Shown here: piece after piece, positions 17,515 through 26,715 of the stretch
Layout of the letters: each line of letters starts with the position of its first letter
Position numbering within the stretch: the first letter of the stretch is position 1
Assembly (NCBI RefSeq): GCF_900119315.1
Contig: NZ_LT827010.1
Span: 4,063,001 to 4,127,000 of the forward strand
From: Actinoplanes sp. SE50/110
GTDB lineage: Bacteria; Actinomycetota; Actinomycetes; Mycobacteriales; Micromonosporaceae
Reading direction: 5' to 3'
Length of the DNA: 64,000 nt
Translations under genes and position numbers: made by a program
Notes under the pieces: model-generated
Databases searched by the model: none
Told to the model about the DNA's origin: nothing
The model's input: only the letters and a program-made list of their open reading frames with translations

Positions 17515-20500
17515 TCAGCGGACTCCGGTCACCGACATGAGCCGGCCTTGCGCATCCCGCTCAGTCACATAGAACTGTCCGTCACCGGAGGGCAGGGCGG
17601 CCGCCGCCTGGAACGCCGGGTACTGCCACAGTTCCGGTGCCTGCCGCCGCTGCTTCTCGGTGAGGCCGTCGCGCTGCGCGGTCAGCCGGATGCTGCGATA
17701 GTCGCCGGCGAGGTCACCGTCGACCAGGCGCAGCCCACCGTTCGGGGCGTGCACGAGGTCGTAGACGCGCCCGTCGGTGGCTGCCCCGGCCGGTTCCAGC
17801 GTGTCGGGCGTACCGGTCTGCCAGGCGATCGTGTCCCGGTCCACCCGCACCGCGTCGGCCCTGGTCAGATCGAGTTTCGCCGGTTTCACCACCGACGGCA
17901 GCAGCCGTTCCTGGACGCCCGCCTGCACCCAGACCTCCCGGCCCGCGTCGGCGAACTCCAGCCGCTGGTCGGTCGGCAGATCCTTGGCCTCGCCGGCGTG
18001 CATGATGTAGCTGAGACCGGTGGCCCCGGCCGCCAGCGGGATCCGGAAGACCGCACCGAAGCTGTCGAACGACTCCGGCAGCAGCGGCGCGCCCCAGTCG
18101 GCGGTGGGGGTGGCCGCACCGTCCCACAGGTGCAGGCCCCAGCCGGTGTAATCGCCGGCTGGACGCCGGTAGTGCAGGATCGCGGTGTTCGGCGCGGGTG
18201 CGGGCGCCGGACCCTGGTAGGAGATGGCCGGGTCGCCCTGGTGCAGCCAGATCCCGGGTGTCTGCTGGGGATTGAGCGAGCGGTCGGCGTCGACGTCCTT
18301 GACACCGTTGGCGTCACTCACGGTGAAGGTGACCTTCGTGGCGCCGGGCCGCAGTTTGACCCAGGCGAAGCGCCCGTAGGCGTCCGTCCCGGTGAACGGC
18401 TCTCCCTGCGGGTCGAGCGCGGCCGCGTCGACGTCGCCGGTGGCGTGCAGGCGCCAGCCGTCGTAGTCGCCGGCGGGACGCTGATAGTGCACGACGGCGT
18501 AGCCCGCCTCGGCCCGCACGGTGCCGACCCGGATCCGGCTGGTGGTGGTGGCGGTACGGCCTCGGCCGTCCCGGGCGACCGCCCGGTACTGCACCTCGGC
18601 GCCGCCGGCCAGTCCGGTCAGGTCGTGGAACACCCGGTACGGGGCCCGTCCGGCCGTGCCGATCGGCTGCCACGGCCCGTTACCGGCGCGGGCGGAGAAG
18701 GTGACGGTGGACAGCGGGTCGCCGGTGACGGCGGCGGTCAGTTCGGTGCGGCCCGGCACGAGGGTCCCGGCCGCGGGTGCGGTGATCGTCACGGCGGGGG
18801 CGCCGTCCGCCGCGGGGATCGGTTTCTCGGCCCGATAGGCCACCGCCGACAGCGCCGGCACGGTGATGGTGAGCCGGCCGTCGGCACCGGTGGCCGCCGT
18901 CTCGCCGGTGCCGTAGAGAGGCTGGAAGCCGGAGCCCGGGGTGTAGGTGTCGAAGGTGACGGTCTGCGCGGTGGTCGCGTTGTTCACCGCGATCACATAC
19001 TCGGCACGCTGGTCGCGGTCGATGCGGGAGGCGGCGAAGACCCCGGCGCGGTCGGCGGCGTACCGGGTGATCTGCTCACCGTCACGCAGTGCCGGGTGGG
19101 CCTTGCGCAGCGCGCCCAGCTCGGCGATGGTGCGGTAGAGCGGGTGCCCGGTGTCGTGGTTGTCGCTCGCGTGGGTCTTGTCGGTGCCGATCAGGCGGTC
19201 GTCCAGGTAGTCCGGTGTCCGGCTGGCGAACATGTCCTGGCGCGAGCCCTTGTCGCCGAGGGCGCCGGTGAAGCCCTGCTCGTCGCCGGAGTAGACCACC
19301 GGCTGGCCGCGGGTGAGGAACATCAGCTCGTTCGCCAGTTCGAGCCGGCGCAGCCCGTTCGGATCGGAGCCGGCCTTGATCAGAGTGGCGATCCGGCCCA
19401 TGTCGTGGTTGCCGAGGAAGGTGGGCAGCCGGCCGGCGTCGGTCCCGGCGGCGGTGTAGAGGTCGTCCTTCGCGTACAGGCCGGCCAGGCTGCTGGCCGG
19501 TGCCTTGCCGGTGACGTAGCTCTGGGCCGCGCCCTGGAACGGGAAGTCGAGGGTCGCGGGCAGGCCGCCCCGGCGGACGAACGTCGAGGTGACTTCCTGG
19601 TCCTTGCTCCAGGCCTCACCGAAGAGGAAGAAGTCACGCTTGCCCGCCTTGTCCGCGGCCTTGCCCACGCCCTCGGCGAAAGGCCGCCAGAACGCCAGGT
19701 CGGTGGCTTTGAGGGTGTCCAGCCGGTAGCCGTCGACGCCGAACCGCCGGATCCAGCCGGCGTAGATGTCGGTCAGCCCGTGCAGCACCTCGGGCCGCTC
19801 GGTCCACAGATCGTCGAGGCCGCCGGTGAAGTCGCCGTATTCGGCGTTCTCCCCGCCGAAGGTGGTCTCGCCCCGGTTGTGGTACATGGTCGGGTCGTTG
19901 AGCCAGGCGGGTGCCTTGGCGGTGGCGTCGGACGGCTTCTCGAAGAACGGCCGGTGGGGGAACGACTTCTCGTCGACCTTGGGGAAGCCGTGTGTCCCGT
20001 CGGCGTAGTTGCGGTCCTCGAAGGGACGACCCGCGGTGTCGCGGTAGGGCGCGGTTCCCTTGTCGGCGTAGGCGGTGCCCTCGGCGTTCTTGATCACGTC
20101 GGCGGTGTGGTTCACCACGATGTCGAGGTAGATCTTCATGCCGCGCCGGTGGGCGAGGCCGACCAGCCGCTTGAGGTCCTCGTTGGTCCCGAAGTGCGGG
20201 TCGACCTGGGTGAAGTCGGTGATCCAGTAGCCGTGGTAGCCGGCGGACGCGTTCGGACCCGTACCCTGCACCGGCTTGTTCTTGAAGATCGGCGTCAGCC
20301 AGATCGCCGTGGTACCGAGCCCCTGGATGTAGTCCAGTTTGTCGATCACGCCCTGGATGTCGCCGCCGTGGTAGAAGCCGGCGTCGGTGGGGTCGTACCC
20401 GGTGGTGAGCCGGTCTCCGGTCAGCCCGCCCTGATCGTTGCCGGTGTCGCCGTTGGCGAACCGGTCGGGCATCACCAGGTAGAGCTGCTCGGCGTGGGAC

Positions 20501-20616
20501 GGCCGGTCCGGCGGCGATTCGGCCTGCGCGGCCCGCGGAGCCGGCAGGCCACCGGCGGCCCCCACCAGCACGGGCAGCAGCGCCCGGACGATATGAGATT
20601 TCAGTCTTTCATCCAT
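17515..20616 (-). CDS. acbE: AcbE, secreted alpha-amylase (GH13) with C-terminal pullulanase-type modules
   Basis: A 1033-aa exported enzyme. A signal peptide spans about residues 1-32. The GH13 barrel follows, with nucleophile Asp300 (GYRLDTLK), acid/base Glu334 (FLFGEAW) and Asp405 (FLGNHDMGR). After an all-beta domain near 540-610 and an Ig-like segment near 615-705, there are two related modules, each opening with a HYQRPAGDYDGW / HYRRPAGDYTGW motif, which match the PUD/CBM41-like starch-binding modules of pullulanases. A purine-rich ribosome-binding site (GAGAGAGGG) precedes ATG 20616. Known from literature as an acarbose-tolerant amylase that probably feeds maltodextrin to the producer while competitors are inhibited. 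It diverges from acbD and shares its control region. Confidence 0.92.
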   Translation of the reverse strand: MDERLKSHIVRALLPVLVGAAGGLPAPRAAQAESPPDRPSHAEQLYLVMPDRFANGDTGNDQGGLTGDRLTTGYDPTDAGFYHGGDIQGVIDKLDYIQGLGTTAIWLTPIFKNKPVQGTGPNASAGYHGYWITDFTQVDPHFGTNEDLKRLVGLAHRRGMKIYLDIVVNHTADVIKNAEGTAYADKGTAPYRDTAGRPFEDRNYADGTHGFPKVDEKSFPHRPFFEKPSDATAKAPAWLNDPTMYHNRGETTFGGENAEYGDFTGGLDDLWTERPEVLHGLTDIYAGWIRRFGVDGYRLDTLKATDLAFWRPFAEGVGKAADKAGKRDFFLFGEAWSKDQEVTSTFVRRGGLPATLDFPFQGAAQSYVTGKAPASSLAGLYAKDDLYTAAGTDAGRLPTFLGNHDMGRIATLIKAGSDPNGLRRLELANELMFLTRGQPVVYSGDEQGFTGALGDKGSRQDMFASRTPDYLDDRLIGTDKTHASDNHDTGHPLYRTIAELGALRKAHPALRDGEQITRYAADRAGVFAASRIDRDQRAEYVIAVNNATTAQTVTFDTYTPGSGFQPLYGTGETAATGADGRLTITVPALSAVAYRAEKPIPAADGAPAVTITAPAAGTLVPGRTELTAAVTGDPLSTVTFSARAGNGPWQPIGTAGRAPYRVFHDLTGLAGGAEVQYRAVARDGRGRTATTTSRIRVGTVRAEAGYAVVHYQRPAGDYDGWRLHATGDVDAAALDPQGEPFTGTDAYGRFAWVKLRPGATKVTFTVSDANGVKDVDADRSLNPQQTPGIWLHQGDPAISYQGPAPAPAPNTAILHYRRPAGDYTGWGLHLWDGAATPTADWGAPLLPESFDSFGAVFRIPLAAGATGLSYIMHAGEAKDLPTDQRLEFADAGREVWVQAGVQERLLPSVVKPAKLDLTRADAVRVDRDTIAWQTGTPDTLEPAGAATDGRVYDLVHAPNGGLRLVDGDLAGDYRSIRLTAQRDGLTEKQRRQAPELWQYPAFQAAAALPSGDGQFYVTERDAQGRLMSVTGVR

Positions 20617-20643
20617 CGTGGACCCTCTCTCGCGATCGCTGGG

Positions 20644-20673
20644 ACGCTAGCCCGGCGGGAGACGTGCCCGCAA
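20644..20673 (-). promoter_or_regulatory. acbE promoter overlapping an operator
   Basis: On the minus strand, a -35 box TTGCGG (20673-20668) and a -10 box TAGCGT (20649-20644) are separated by 18 bp. The -35 box sits on the end of the GCAAG/CTTGC operator, so a bound repressor would cover it. Confidence 0.5.
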
Positions 20674-20693
20674 GAACTTGCTGTTTTAGCAAG
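20670..20693. promoter_or_regulatory. Operator cluster at the acbE side (MalR/LacI-type)
   Basis: GCAAGAACTTGC at 20670-20681 is an inverted repeat of GCAAG with a 2-nt centre. A third half-site GCAAG at 20689-20693 pairs with the CTTGC at 20677-20681 across 7 nt. The half-sites resemble those of maltose/amylase repressors of actinomycetes. From memory, a MalR-type repressor (AcrC) is published as acting between acbE and acbD in SE50/110. Confidence 0.65.
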
Positions 20694-20834
20694 AAGTTTC
20701 AGAACCGGGACGGCACGCTGTAGCCCAGATCATAGATCGCGATCAGGTAGTTAAAACTGCAGCTCAACGGCAATTGCGCATGGTCTGAGGTCGATGTACT
20801 TAAAGCTCTGCGCAAGCTTAGGGTTGAAGTGGCG

Positions 20835-20850
20835 GTGATGCATCCATCAC
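20835..20850. promoter_or_regulatory. Inverted repeat within the acbE-acbD control region
   Basis: GTGATG (20835-20840) and CATCAC (20845-20850) form a 6-bp inverted repeat with a 4-nt centre, just after a possible acbD -35 TTGAAG (20824-20829). It could be a second regulator site; no family is evident. The rest of 20617-20941 has AT-rich patches but no gene. Confidence 0.35.
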
Positions 20851-20876
20851 TGTATGCGCATCTGAATGACGTCTTC

Positions 20877-20890
20877 TGCAAGTTCTTGCA
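20877..20890. promoter_or_regulatory. Operator at the acbD side
   Basis: TGCAAGTTCTTGCA contains GCAAGTTCTTGC (20878-20889), the exact reverse complement of the acbE-side site 208 bp away. It lies about 52 nt upstream of the acbD start codon, downstream of any -10 I can propose, so it may block elongation or be brought together with the other site by looping. Confidence 0.65.
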
Positions 20891-20941
20891 GCGGTCTCCG
20901 GGCCCTGCCCTTCCTCGTCATCCCTTCACAAGGAGAAGCTC

Positions 20942-23116
20942 GTGCAACGTCACGCCAGGCATGCCATCGCCGCGGCGGTAGCCGTTTCGCTGCTGCCGCC
21001 GTCACTGCCGGCTCATGCCGCCGGGGCTTCGGCCGTGGTGCCGTACGCCGGTAACCCGGCCAGTCTCAAGCAGGACCTCTGCTACCAGATCGCCACCGAC
21101 CGGTTCAGCGACGGGAACCCGGCGAACAACAATCCGGGCAACGTGCCCGGCATGTTCGCCGACAAGACCAAGCTGAACGACCGGCAGGAGTGGCTCAAAT
21201 ACATGGGAGGTGACTTCGCCGGCATCACCCAGCGGATGGAGTACCTCAAGAACCTGGGCGTCGGCGCGATCTGGATCTCGCCGCACGTCGACAACATCAA
21301 CGTTCCGGCGAACGGCGCCACCGGTTACCACGGCTACTGGCCGCGCGACTTCAAGCGGCTCGAAGAGCACTTCGGCACCGACGAGGAGTTCGACGCGCTG
21401 GTGTCGGCGGCGCACGCCAGCAACATCAAAGTGATCATGGACTGGACGCCGAACGGCACCAACCCGCCGAACCAGGCCGAGGACGGCGCCCTCTACGACG
21501 ATGGGCAGCTGGTCGGCAGGTACGGGGCGGACAGTGCCGGGCACTTCCACCACGGCCCGGCGATCGGCGACTTCAACGATCGCTACCAGGACCAGTACTA
21601 CAGCCTGGCCGACATCGCCGACCTCGACCAGCAGAACCCGCGGGTCGACCAGCTGCTCAAGGACGACGCCAACTACTGGATGGACCGCGGGGTCGACGGC
21701 ATCCGGGTCGACGCCGTCAAGCACATGCCGCTGAGCTGGCAGCGGTCCTTCGCCGACGCGGTCACCTCGCACAAGAGCGCGGCCATCTTCGGCGAGTGGT
21801 ACATGGGCGACCAGTCCGATCCGCTCTACGCCGACCAGGTCAAGTTCGCCAACACCAGCGGCATCGCGGCCATGGACTTCTACACCAACCGCTCGATCCG
21901 CGACACCTTCGCCGGCGCCGGCTCGATGAAGTCCCTGGACGCGGCGATCACCAAGACCAACCGGGACTACCTCTACGAGCAGGATCTGATCACGTTCCTG
22001 GACAACCAGGACACCCGGCGCTTCGGGACGCTCAACAGCGATCCGGCGGCCCTGCACCGGGCGCTCGCCTTCCTGCTCACCACCCGGGGTACGCCGTGCC
22101 TGTTCTACGGCACCGAGCAGTACCTGCACAACGACACCGGTGAGGGCAGCAACAAGGGCAAGGACCCGTACAACCGGCCCCCGATGGCCAGTTTCGACAC
22201 CGACACGGTCGCCTACCGGGAGATCCGCGCCCTCTCCGACCTGCGCCGGTCGAACCCCGCGGTGGCCTACGGGGACCACCAGCAGCGGTGGATCAACGAC
22301 GACGTGTACGTCTACGAGCGCCGGTTCGGCGACAACGTGCTGCTGACCGCCATCAACAAGGGCTCGCACGAGTACCGGCTCGACGGGCTGCGCACCGCGC
22401 TGCCGGCCGGCACCTATCGCGACGTGCTCGGCGGCACCTTCGGCGGCTCCGACCTGACCGTCGAGGACGGCGACGGCACCGACCGGTCGACCGTCGCGCC
22501 GGTGCTGGGTGCCGGGCAGGTCGCCGTCTGGTCGTACCGGGCGCCGGTGGACACCGAGCCCCGGATCGGCGGGGTCGGGCCGGTCGTGACCCGGGCCGGC
22601 GCCACCGTCACCGTCGAGGGCACCGGCTTCGGCTCCGGCGGAACCGTCGCGATCGGCGGAGTCCCCGCGACCGTCCAGCAGTGGACGGCGGACCGTATCA
22701 CCGCCACCGTCCCGGTCGGCGTTCCCACCGGGGCCGTCCAGGTGACCGTCGGCAACGGCTCCGGCACCAGCAACGGGTACCCGATCACCACCCGTACCGG
22801 AAAACCGGTCCCGGTGCAGTTCACCGTTCAGAACCCGCCGGCCACCGCGCCCGGGGAGTCGCTCTACCTGACCGGTGACGTCGCCGAGTTGGGGCACTGG
22901 TCGACCAGCCCGGACCAGACCGCGGGACAGCTGCTGCGGGTGCCGAACGAGTCCCGGGGCGTCCTCGTCGCCGACCTGCCGGCCGGGGCGCCGGTCGAGT
23001 TCAAGTTCGTCAAGGTCGCGGCCGACGGCACGGTGACCTGGGAGGGTGGTGCCAACCACCGGTACACCGTCCCGGCCGGCGGCACCGGCACGACCACGCT
23101 CACCTGGCAGCGCTGA
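20942..23116 (+). CDS. acbD: AcbD, secreted acarviosyl transferase (CGTase-like GH13)
   Basis: A 724-aa exported enzyme with cyclodextrin-glucanotransferase architecture: signal peptide to about residue 28, GH13 catalytic part to about 540, an IPT/TIG domain (IGGVGPVVTRAGATVTVEG) and a C-terminal CBM20 starch-binding domain (VPVQFTVQNPPATAPGESLY). Catalytic residues are Asp257 (GIRVDAVKHMP), Glu285 (FGEWYMG) and Asp357. The last region reads FLDNQDTRRF, so the nearly universal His of the NHD motif is Gln356. A strong ribosome-binding site AAGGAGAAG precedes GTG 20942. Literature describes AcbD as transferring acarviosyl units between malto-oligosaccharides outside the cell. The length equals that of the SE50/110 protein as I recall it. 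Confidence 0.92.
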   Translation: MQRHARHAIAAAVAVSLLPPSLPAHAAGASAVVPYAGNPASLKQDLCYQIATDRFSDGNPANNNPGNVPGMFADKTKLNDRQEWLKYMGGDFAGITQRMEYLKNLGVGAIWISPHVDNINVPANGATGYHGYWPRDFKRLEEHFGTDEEFDALVSAAHASNIKVIMDWTPNGTNPPNQAEDGALYDDGQLVGRYGADSAGHFHHGPAIGDFNDRYQDQYYSLADIADLDQQNPRVDQLLKDDANYWMDRGVDGIRVDAVKHMPLSWQRSFADAVTSHKSAAIFGEWYMGDQSDPLYADQVKFANTSGIAAMDFYTNRSIRDTFAGAGSMKSLDAAITKTNRDYLYEQDLITFLDNQDTRRFGTLNSDPAALHRALAFLLTTRGTPCLFYGTEQYLHNDTGEGSNKGKDPYNRPPMASFDTDTVAYREIRALSDLRRSNPAVAYGDHQQRWINDDVYVYERRFGDNVLLTAINKGSHEYRLDGLRTALPAGTYRDVLGGTFGGSDLTVEDGDGTDRSTVAPVLGAGQVAVWSYRAPVDTEPRIGGVGPVVTRAGATVTVEGTGFGSGGTVAIGGVPATVQQWTADRITATVPVGVPTGAVQVTVGNGSGTSNGYPITTRTGKPVPVQFTVQNPPATAPGESLYLTGDVAELGHWSTSPDQTAGQLLRVPNESRGVLVADLPAGAPVEFKFVKVAADGTVTWEGGANHRYTVPAGGTGTTTLTWQR

Positions 23117-23130
23117 CGCCACCGTGCGGA

Positions 23131-23152
23131 GGGCCCGGCCGTGACCGGGCCC
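23131..23152. terminator. Hairpin after acbD
   Basis: Perfect 8-bp stem GGGCCCGG (23131-23138) with CCGGGCCC (23145-23152), 6-nt loop, 14 nt after the acbD stop. No T-run. Confidence 0.6.
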
Positions 23153-23260
23153 GCCGCACCGGGCCGGGCGGTGGAACGGCCGGGACGGTGGGCGCCGGCC
23201 CCGGCGTGCGCAGATCGAGGGCTGCGCACACCGGGGGCTGAACGGCTGGTCTGGCCCAGC

Positions 23261-23280
23261 GCCGACGGTCCGCCGTCGGC
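23261..23280. terminator. Hairpin beyond acbG
   Basis: Perfect 8-bp stem GCCGACGG (23261-23268) with CCGTCGGC (23273-23280) and a 4-nt loop, about 70 nt past the acbG stop in the direction of acbG transcription. It probably serves the acbHFG operon. Confidence 0.5.
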
Positions 23281-23350
23281 GAGTATCTCACCTTCAGGGC
23301 GTCCCCGGACGCCTCGCCCGGCTTCTCCACCAGCGCCGACGGTTACCAGA

Positions 23351-24196
23351 TCACCCCTTGGTGGAGCCGAGGGAGAGGCCGGCGATGAACTGCTTCTGCA
23401 GGAGCAGGTAGACCACCAGGGTGGGGATGGCGGCGATCAGGGCCGCGGCGGCGATCAGGTTCTGGTTCGAGACGAACTGGCCCTGCAGGTTGGCCAGGGC
23501 GGAGGTGATCGGGCGGCGGTCACCCGTGGAGATCAGGGTGATGGCCCAGAAGAAGTCGTTGTAGATCCACGTGGTGAGCAGGGTGGCCAGGGCGGCCAGG
23601 GCCGGGCGGCACAGGGGCATCGTCAGGCGCCAGTAACGCGACCACAGCGTGGCGCCGTCGATCAGGGCCGCCTCGTCGATGGCGGGGGGCAGGGTCTTCA
23701 TGTAATTCGACAGGACGAAGACGCAGAAGCCCAGCTGGAACGAGACGTTGATCAAAATCAGGCCGGCGTACGAGTTGTACAGCAGGCCGCTTCCACTCAG
23801 CCAGGACGGCAGGTGGACGGCCAGGTAGATGCGGTACAGCGGGGTGATGATGACCTGCTGGGGGAGCAGGTTGCCGGCGGTGAACAGGATCAGCAGCGGA
23901 ATGTTGAACCGGAAACCGAGGCGGGACAACACGTACGCCGCCATGGAGGCCAGCAACAGGGTGATCAGCACGGCCGGCACGGTGACATAGACGGAATTGA
24001 GAAAGAATCGCCACATGCCGGATCGGGTCCACGCATGCGCGAAGTTGGACAGGGTCATCTGGTGCGGCAGTGACACGTACCCTGACTGATTGGTCTCTTC
24101 GATCGGTCGTAACGCGACGTACAGCGCGAAAACGATCGGCATCAGCCACAACACCGCCATGACCAGCAGGAAGAGCTGCGATCCGGTACGTTTCAC
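23351..24196 (-). CDS. acbG: AcbG, ABC sugar transporter permease (MalG type)
   Basis: A 281-aa inner-membrane permease with about six hydrophobic segments (first LFLLVMAVLWLMPIVFALYV). The cytoplasmic EAA loop DEAALIDGATLWSRYWRLTM, for docking to the ATPase, lies near residue 190. GTG 24196 overlaps the acbF stop by 4 nt; the open frame runs further upstream but only as an acbF shadow. It is the last gene of acbHFG. No ATPase gene is in or near the operon, so a shared MsiK-type ATPase elsewhere must energise it (family knowledge). Confidence 0.9.
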   Translation of the reverse strand: MKRTGSQLFLLVMAVLWLMPIVFALYVALRPIEETNQSGYVSLPHQMTLSNFAHAWTRSGMWRFFLNSVYVTVPAVLITLLLASMAAYVLSRLGFRFNIPLLILFTAGNLLPQQVIITPLYRIYLAVHLPSWLSGSGLLYNSYAGLILINVSFQLGFCVFVLSNYMKTLPPAIDEAALIDGATLWSRYWRLTMPLCRPALAALATLLTTWIYNDFFWAITLISTGDRRPITSALANLQGQFVSNQNLIAAAALIAAIPTLVVYLLLQKQFIAGLSLGSTKG

Positions 24197-25173
24197 CGTT
24201 CCTCCCGCCGGAATGCCTGCCACAGGAAAAGGGAGATCGGCACCAGCGAGATGACCAGCAGCACCACGCCCAGCGTGGAGCCGAAGCCGATCCGCTGGGT
24301 TTCCCCGACGATGTTCTGGGTGACCGCCACGGACAGCAGTTCGAGGCCGCGCAGCGGATTGCCGTTGCTGGTGATGTAGACCAGGTCGAAGGCCCGCAAC
24401 GACTCGATGACCGTCACGACCAGCACCACGATGTTGATCGGTCGCATCGCCGGGAAGACGACCCGCCAGAATGTCTGCCACGCGTTCGCGCCGTCCACGA
24501 TCGCCGCCTCGCGCAGCGCCGGATCGACCGCTTTCAAACCCGCCAGATACAGCACCATCACGTACGGGGCCTGCCGCCAGCTCGCCTCGACGAGCAGCGC
24601 CCAGAGGTTGAGCCGGGGATTGCCGAGCCAGTCGATCAGGTTGTCGTTGTGGTTGTGCCCGAGCACCGTGTTGATCAGCCCGAAGTTGGGGGAGTAGATG
24701 AGCTCCCAGATGATGCCGATCAGCGCGAGCGACAGCATCACCGGCAGGAACAGCACGCTCTGGTAGAACCGGCTGCCCCGCACCCCGCGGTCGATCACCA
24801 CCGCGAACAGCATGCCCAGCGGCGTCGCGAGGAGGATGAAGACCACGAGCCAGATGGCGTTGTGCCGGACCGCCGGCCAGAAGTCCGGATAATTGGTGAA
24901 CGCCTGGCGATAATTGTCGACGCCGTTCAGGCAACCCGGTTGCGGGATGCCGGGCGCGGACGGGAAATCCGCGCAGGACCGCATCCGGATCGAGCCGATC
25001 CCGGTCCATTTGGTGAAGGACAGCAGCACGGAGGCGAGCGCCGGGAACCAGATGAAGGCGAGGTCGAGCAGTAGCGGCACGCCGAGCATGGCGGCGGCGA
25101 CCGCGACGTCGCGGCGGGTGAGCGTGCGGCGGCGCCGGCGGGCGGCCGGCGCCGGTCGAATGGTCGGGGTCAT
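24193..25173 (-). CDS. acbF: AcbF, ABC sugar transporter permease (MalF type)
   Basis: A 326-aa membrane permease. An Arg-rich N-terminus (RRRRRTLTRRD) precedes the first helix VAVAAAMLGVPLLLDLAFIW. The EAA loop is REAAIVDGANAWQTFWRVVF near residue 225. A Cys-containing loop (MRSCADF, PQPGCLNG) follows the first helix and probably faces outside. The ATG overlaps the acbH stop by one base and the stop overlaps acbG by 4 nt, so the three are made together. Confidence 0.9.
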   Translation of the reverse strand: MTPTIRPAPAARRRRRTLTRRDVAVAAAMLGVPLLLDLAFIWFPALASVLLSFTKWTGIGSIRMRSCADFPSAPGIPQPGCLNGVDNYRQAFTNYPDFWPAVRHNAIWLVVFILLATPLGMLFAVVIDRGVRGSRFYQSVLFLPVMLSLALIGIIWELIYSPNFGLINTVLGHNHNDNLIDWLGNPRLNLWALLVEASWRQAPYVMVLYLAGLKAVDPALREAAIVDGANAWQTFWRVVFPAMRPINIVVLVVTVIESLRAFDLVYITSNGNPLRGLELLSVAVTQNIVGETQRIGFGSTLGVVLLVISLVPISLFLWQAFRREER

Positions 25174-26474
25174 CAGCGGAAAATCGTCTTCGCCTGGTCC
25201 TCAGCGCTCTTCTGAACGGTCGCGATCGTCTCCGGGGTCGGCTGGTCGATGAACTGCTGGATCAGCTTGATCATCGCGTTGGCCATGTCGGGCACGGTGT
25301 CGCGGTCCATGAACTGCGAGACGCTCTTGCATTTGCCGATCTCGGCGACCGACTTCTTCTGGATGTCGTTGTAGGTGGGTGCGATCAGCCCGTTGGCCAG
25401 GCCGACGTCCCAGTGGTCGGTCTTGAGGAACGCGGCCTCGGCCTCGGCGGTGCCGATGTATTGCAGGACCTTCTTGGCCGCGGCGGCGTTCTTCCCCTTC
25501 TTCGGCAGGATGAAGCCGTCGGTGGGTGCGTCCATGTAGTCGGTGCCGTACTGCGGGTTGATCGCCGGGAAGACGAAGAAGTCCAGGTCGGGAAGGTTCT
25601 TCGCGCTGTAGTTGGCGGCCACCTGGTTGGAGCCCTGGAACATCATCCCGGCCTGCTTGTTCTCCAGAGCTTTGGCGGCGTCCTGCCAGGTCCGGCCGTT
25701 GGCGCCCTTCTGCTGGTACGCGGCCAGTTCCCGCCACTGGTCGAAGACCTTGGTGACCCCGGGGTCGGTCCACGGCACCTCGTGCTTCATCAGCTTGATG
25801 TGGTAGTCGTAGCCGTTGATCCGCAGGTTGAGGATGTCGAAGGTGCCCAGCGCCGGCCAGCCGTCCTTGTCGGCGAAGGCCAGCGGGACCAGTCCGTCCG
25901 ACTGCATCTTCCGGGCCAGCGCGATGAACGCCTCCCAGCTGGCCGGGACCTCGTACCCCTTGGACTGGAAAACGCTCTTGTTGTAGAAGACGACCCACGG
26001 GTAGTTGTAGAGCGGCACCAGGTAGTAGTGGCCGTCGAGTCCTTTGGAGAGGCTTTTCGCGGCGTCGTTGAAGGTGCCGCCGATCTTGTCCCAGACGTCG
26101 TCGATCGGGGTGAGCAGCCCCTGCGCGGCGAAGAACTGCAGGCGGTACCCGGCGAACCAGGTGGCCAGCGAGTCCGGGGTGCCCTGCAGGTAATTGCTGA
26201 TGTTGTTCTGGAACGTGTTGTGGTCCGTGGTGTTGACCGTGACCGGGACGGTGGTGCTGGTGGTCGCCTGCTGCATCAGCGACGCGAAGGCCGCCTTGGG
26301 CGCCTCGTCGGAGTAGTTGGAGCCGAACGTGATCGGCCCGTTGCCGTCGCTGACGCTGGTCGTCCCGCTCTTGTCGTCACTGCCGCAGGCGGCGAGCAGG
26401 GTGGCGGTCGCGGCGGCGCCGGTGAGTCCTATCAGGGACCGCCGGGTCAGGCCGGCGGAGTCGAAACGTGTCAT
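25173..26474 (-). CDS. acbH: AcbH, sugar-binding lipoprotein of an ABC importer
   Basis: A 433-aa family-1 extracellular solute-binding protein. The signal has twin arginines (TRRSLIG) and a lipobox TLLAACGS with lipidated Cys30, so it may be Tat-exported and anchored in the outer leaflet. The mature region matches my memory of the AcbH crystallised from SE50/110 and reported to bind galactose. It was once proposed as an acarbose or maltodextrin carbophore importer component. The divergent GH59 beta-galactosidase and esterase next door fit galactoside uptake better. Confidence 0.92.
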   Translation of the reverse strand: MTRFDSAGLTRRSLIGLTGAAATATLLAACGSDDKSGTTSVSDGNGPITFGSNYSDEAPKAAFASLMQQATTSTTVPVTVNTTDHNTFQNNISNYLQGTPDSLATWFAGYRLQFFAAQGLLTPIDDVWDKIGGTFNDAAKSLSKGLDGHYYLVPLYNYPWVVFYNKSVFQSKGYEVPASWEAFIALARKMQSDGLVPLAFADKDGWPALGTFDILNLRINGYDYHIKLMKHEVPWTDPGVTKVFDQWRELAAYQQKGANGRTWQDAAKALENKQAGMMFQGSNQVAANYSAKNLPDLDFFVFPAINPQYGTDYMDAPTDGFILPKKGKNAAAAKKVLQYIGTAEAEAAFLKTDHWDVGLANGLIAPTYNDIQKKSVAEIGKCKSVSQFMDRDTVPDMANAMIKLIQQFIDQPTPETIATVQKSAEDQAKTIFR

Positions 26475-26548
26475 GGGTCGCCCTCCGAGCTAGCGGAAAC
26501 GCACACAGTCCAACGTGACTGGCCGTCATCGAACTCTGTCGGACGGTC

Positions 26549-26562
26549 GATGTCAAGACATC
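26549..26562. promoter_or_regulatory. Palindromic candidate operator between acbH and the GH59 gene
   Basis: GATGTC and GACATC face each other across two A residues, a perfect 14-bp inverted repeat 75 nt upstream of acbH in an AT-richer part of the 241-bp divergent region. It is well placed for joint control of the importer and the galactosidase-esterase pair. Confidence 0.45.
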
Positions 26563-26715
26563 CGATTGTTACTGCCTGATTGCGGAAAGATCGTGGCTCG
26601 CTGGTTGCGGGGATGGCCAGGGATAGTTCATGCCTTACAGGGACATCGACGCTGACGGATGCGTTGACCCAAGATCCGACATTGTCGCGCGTAATCACAC
26701 GCAGGGGAGTGGCAC

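Noticed and set aside
20699..20881. 60-codon minus-strand ORF within the acbE-acbD control region
   Set aside because: No ribosome-binding site, Leu/Ser-rich without similarity, and it overlaps operator sequences.
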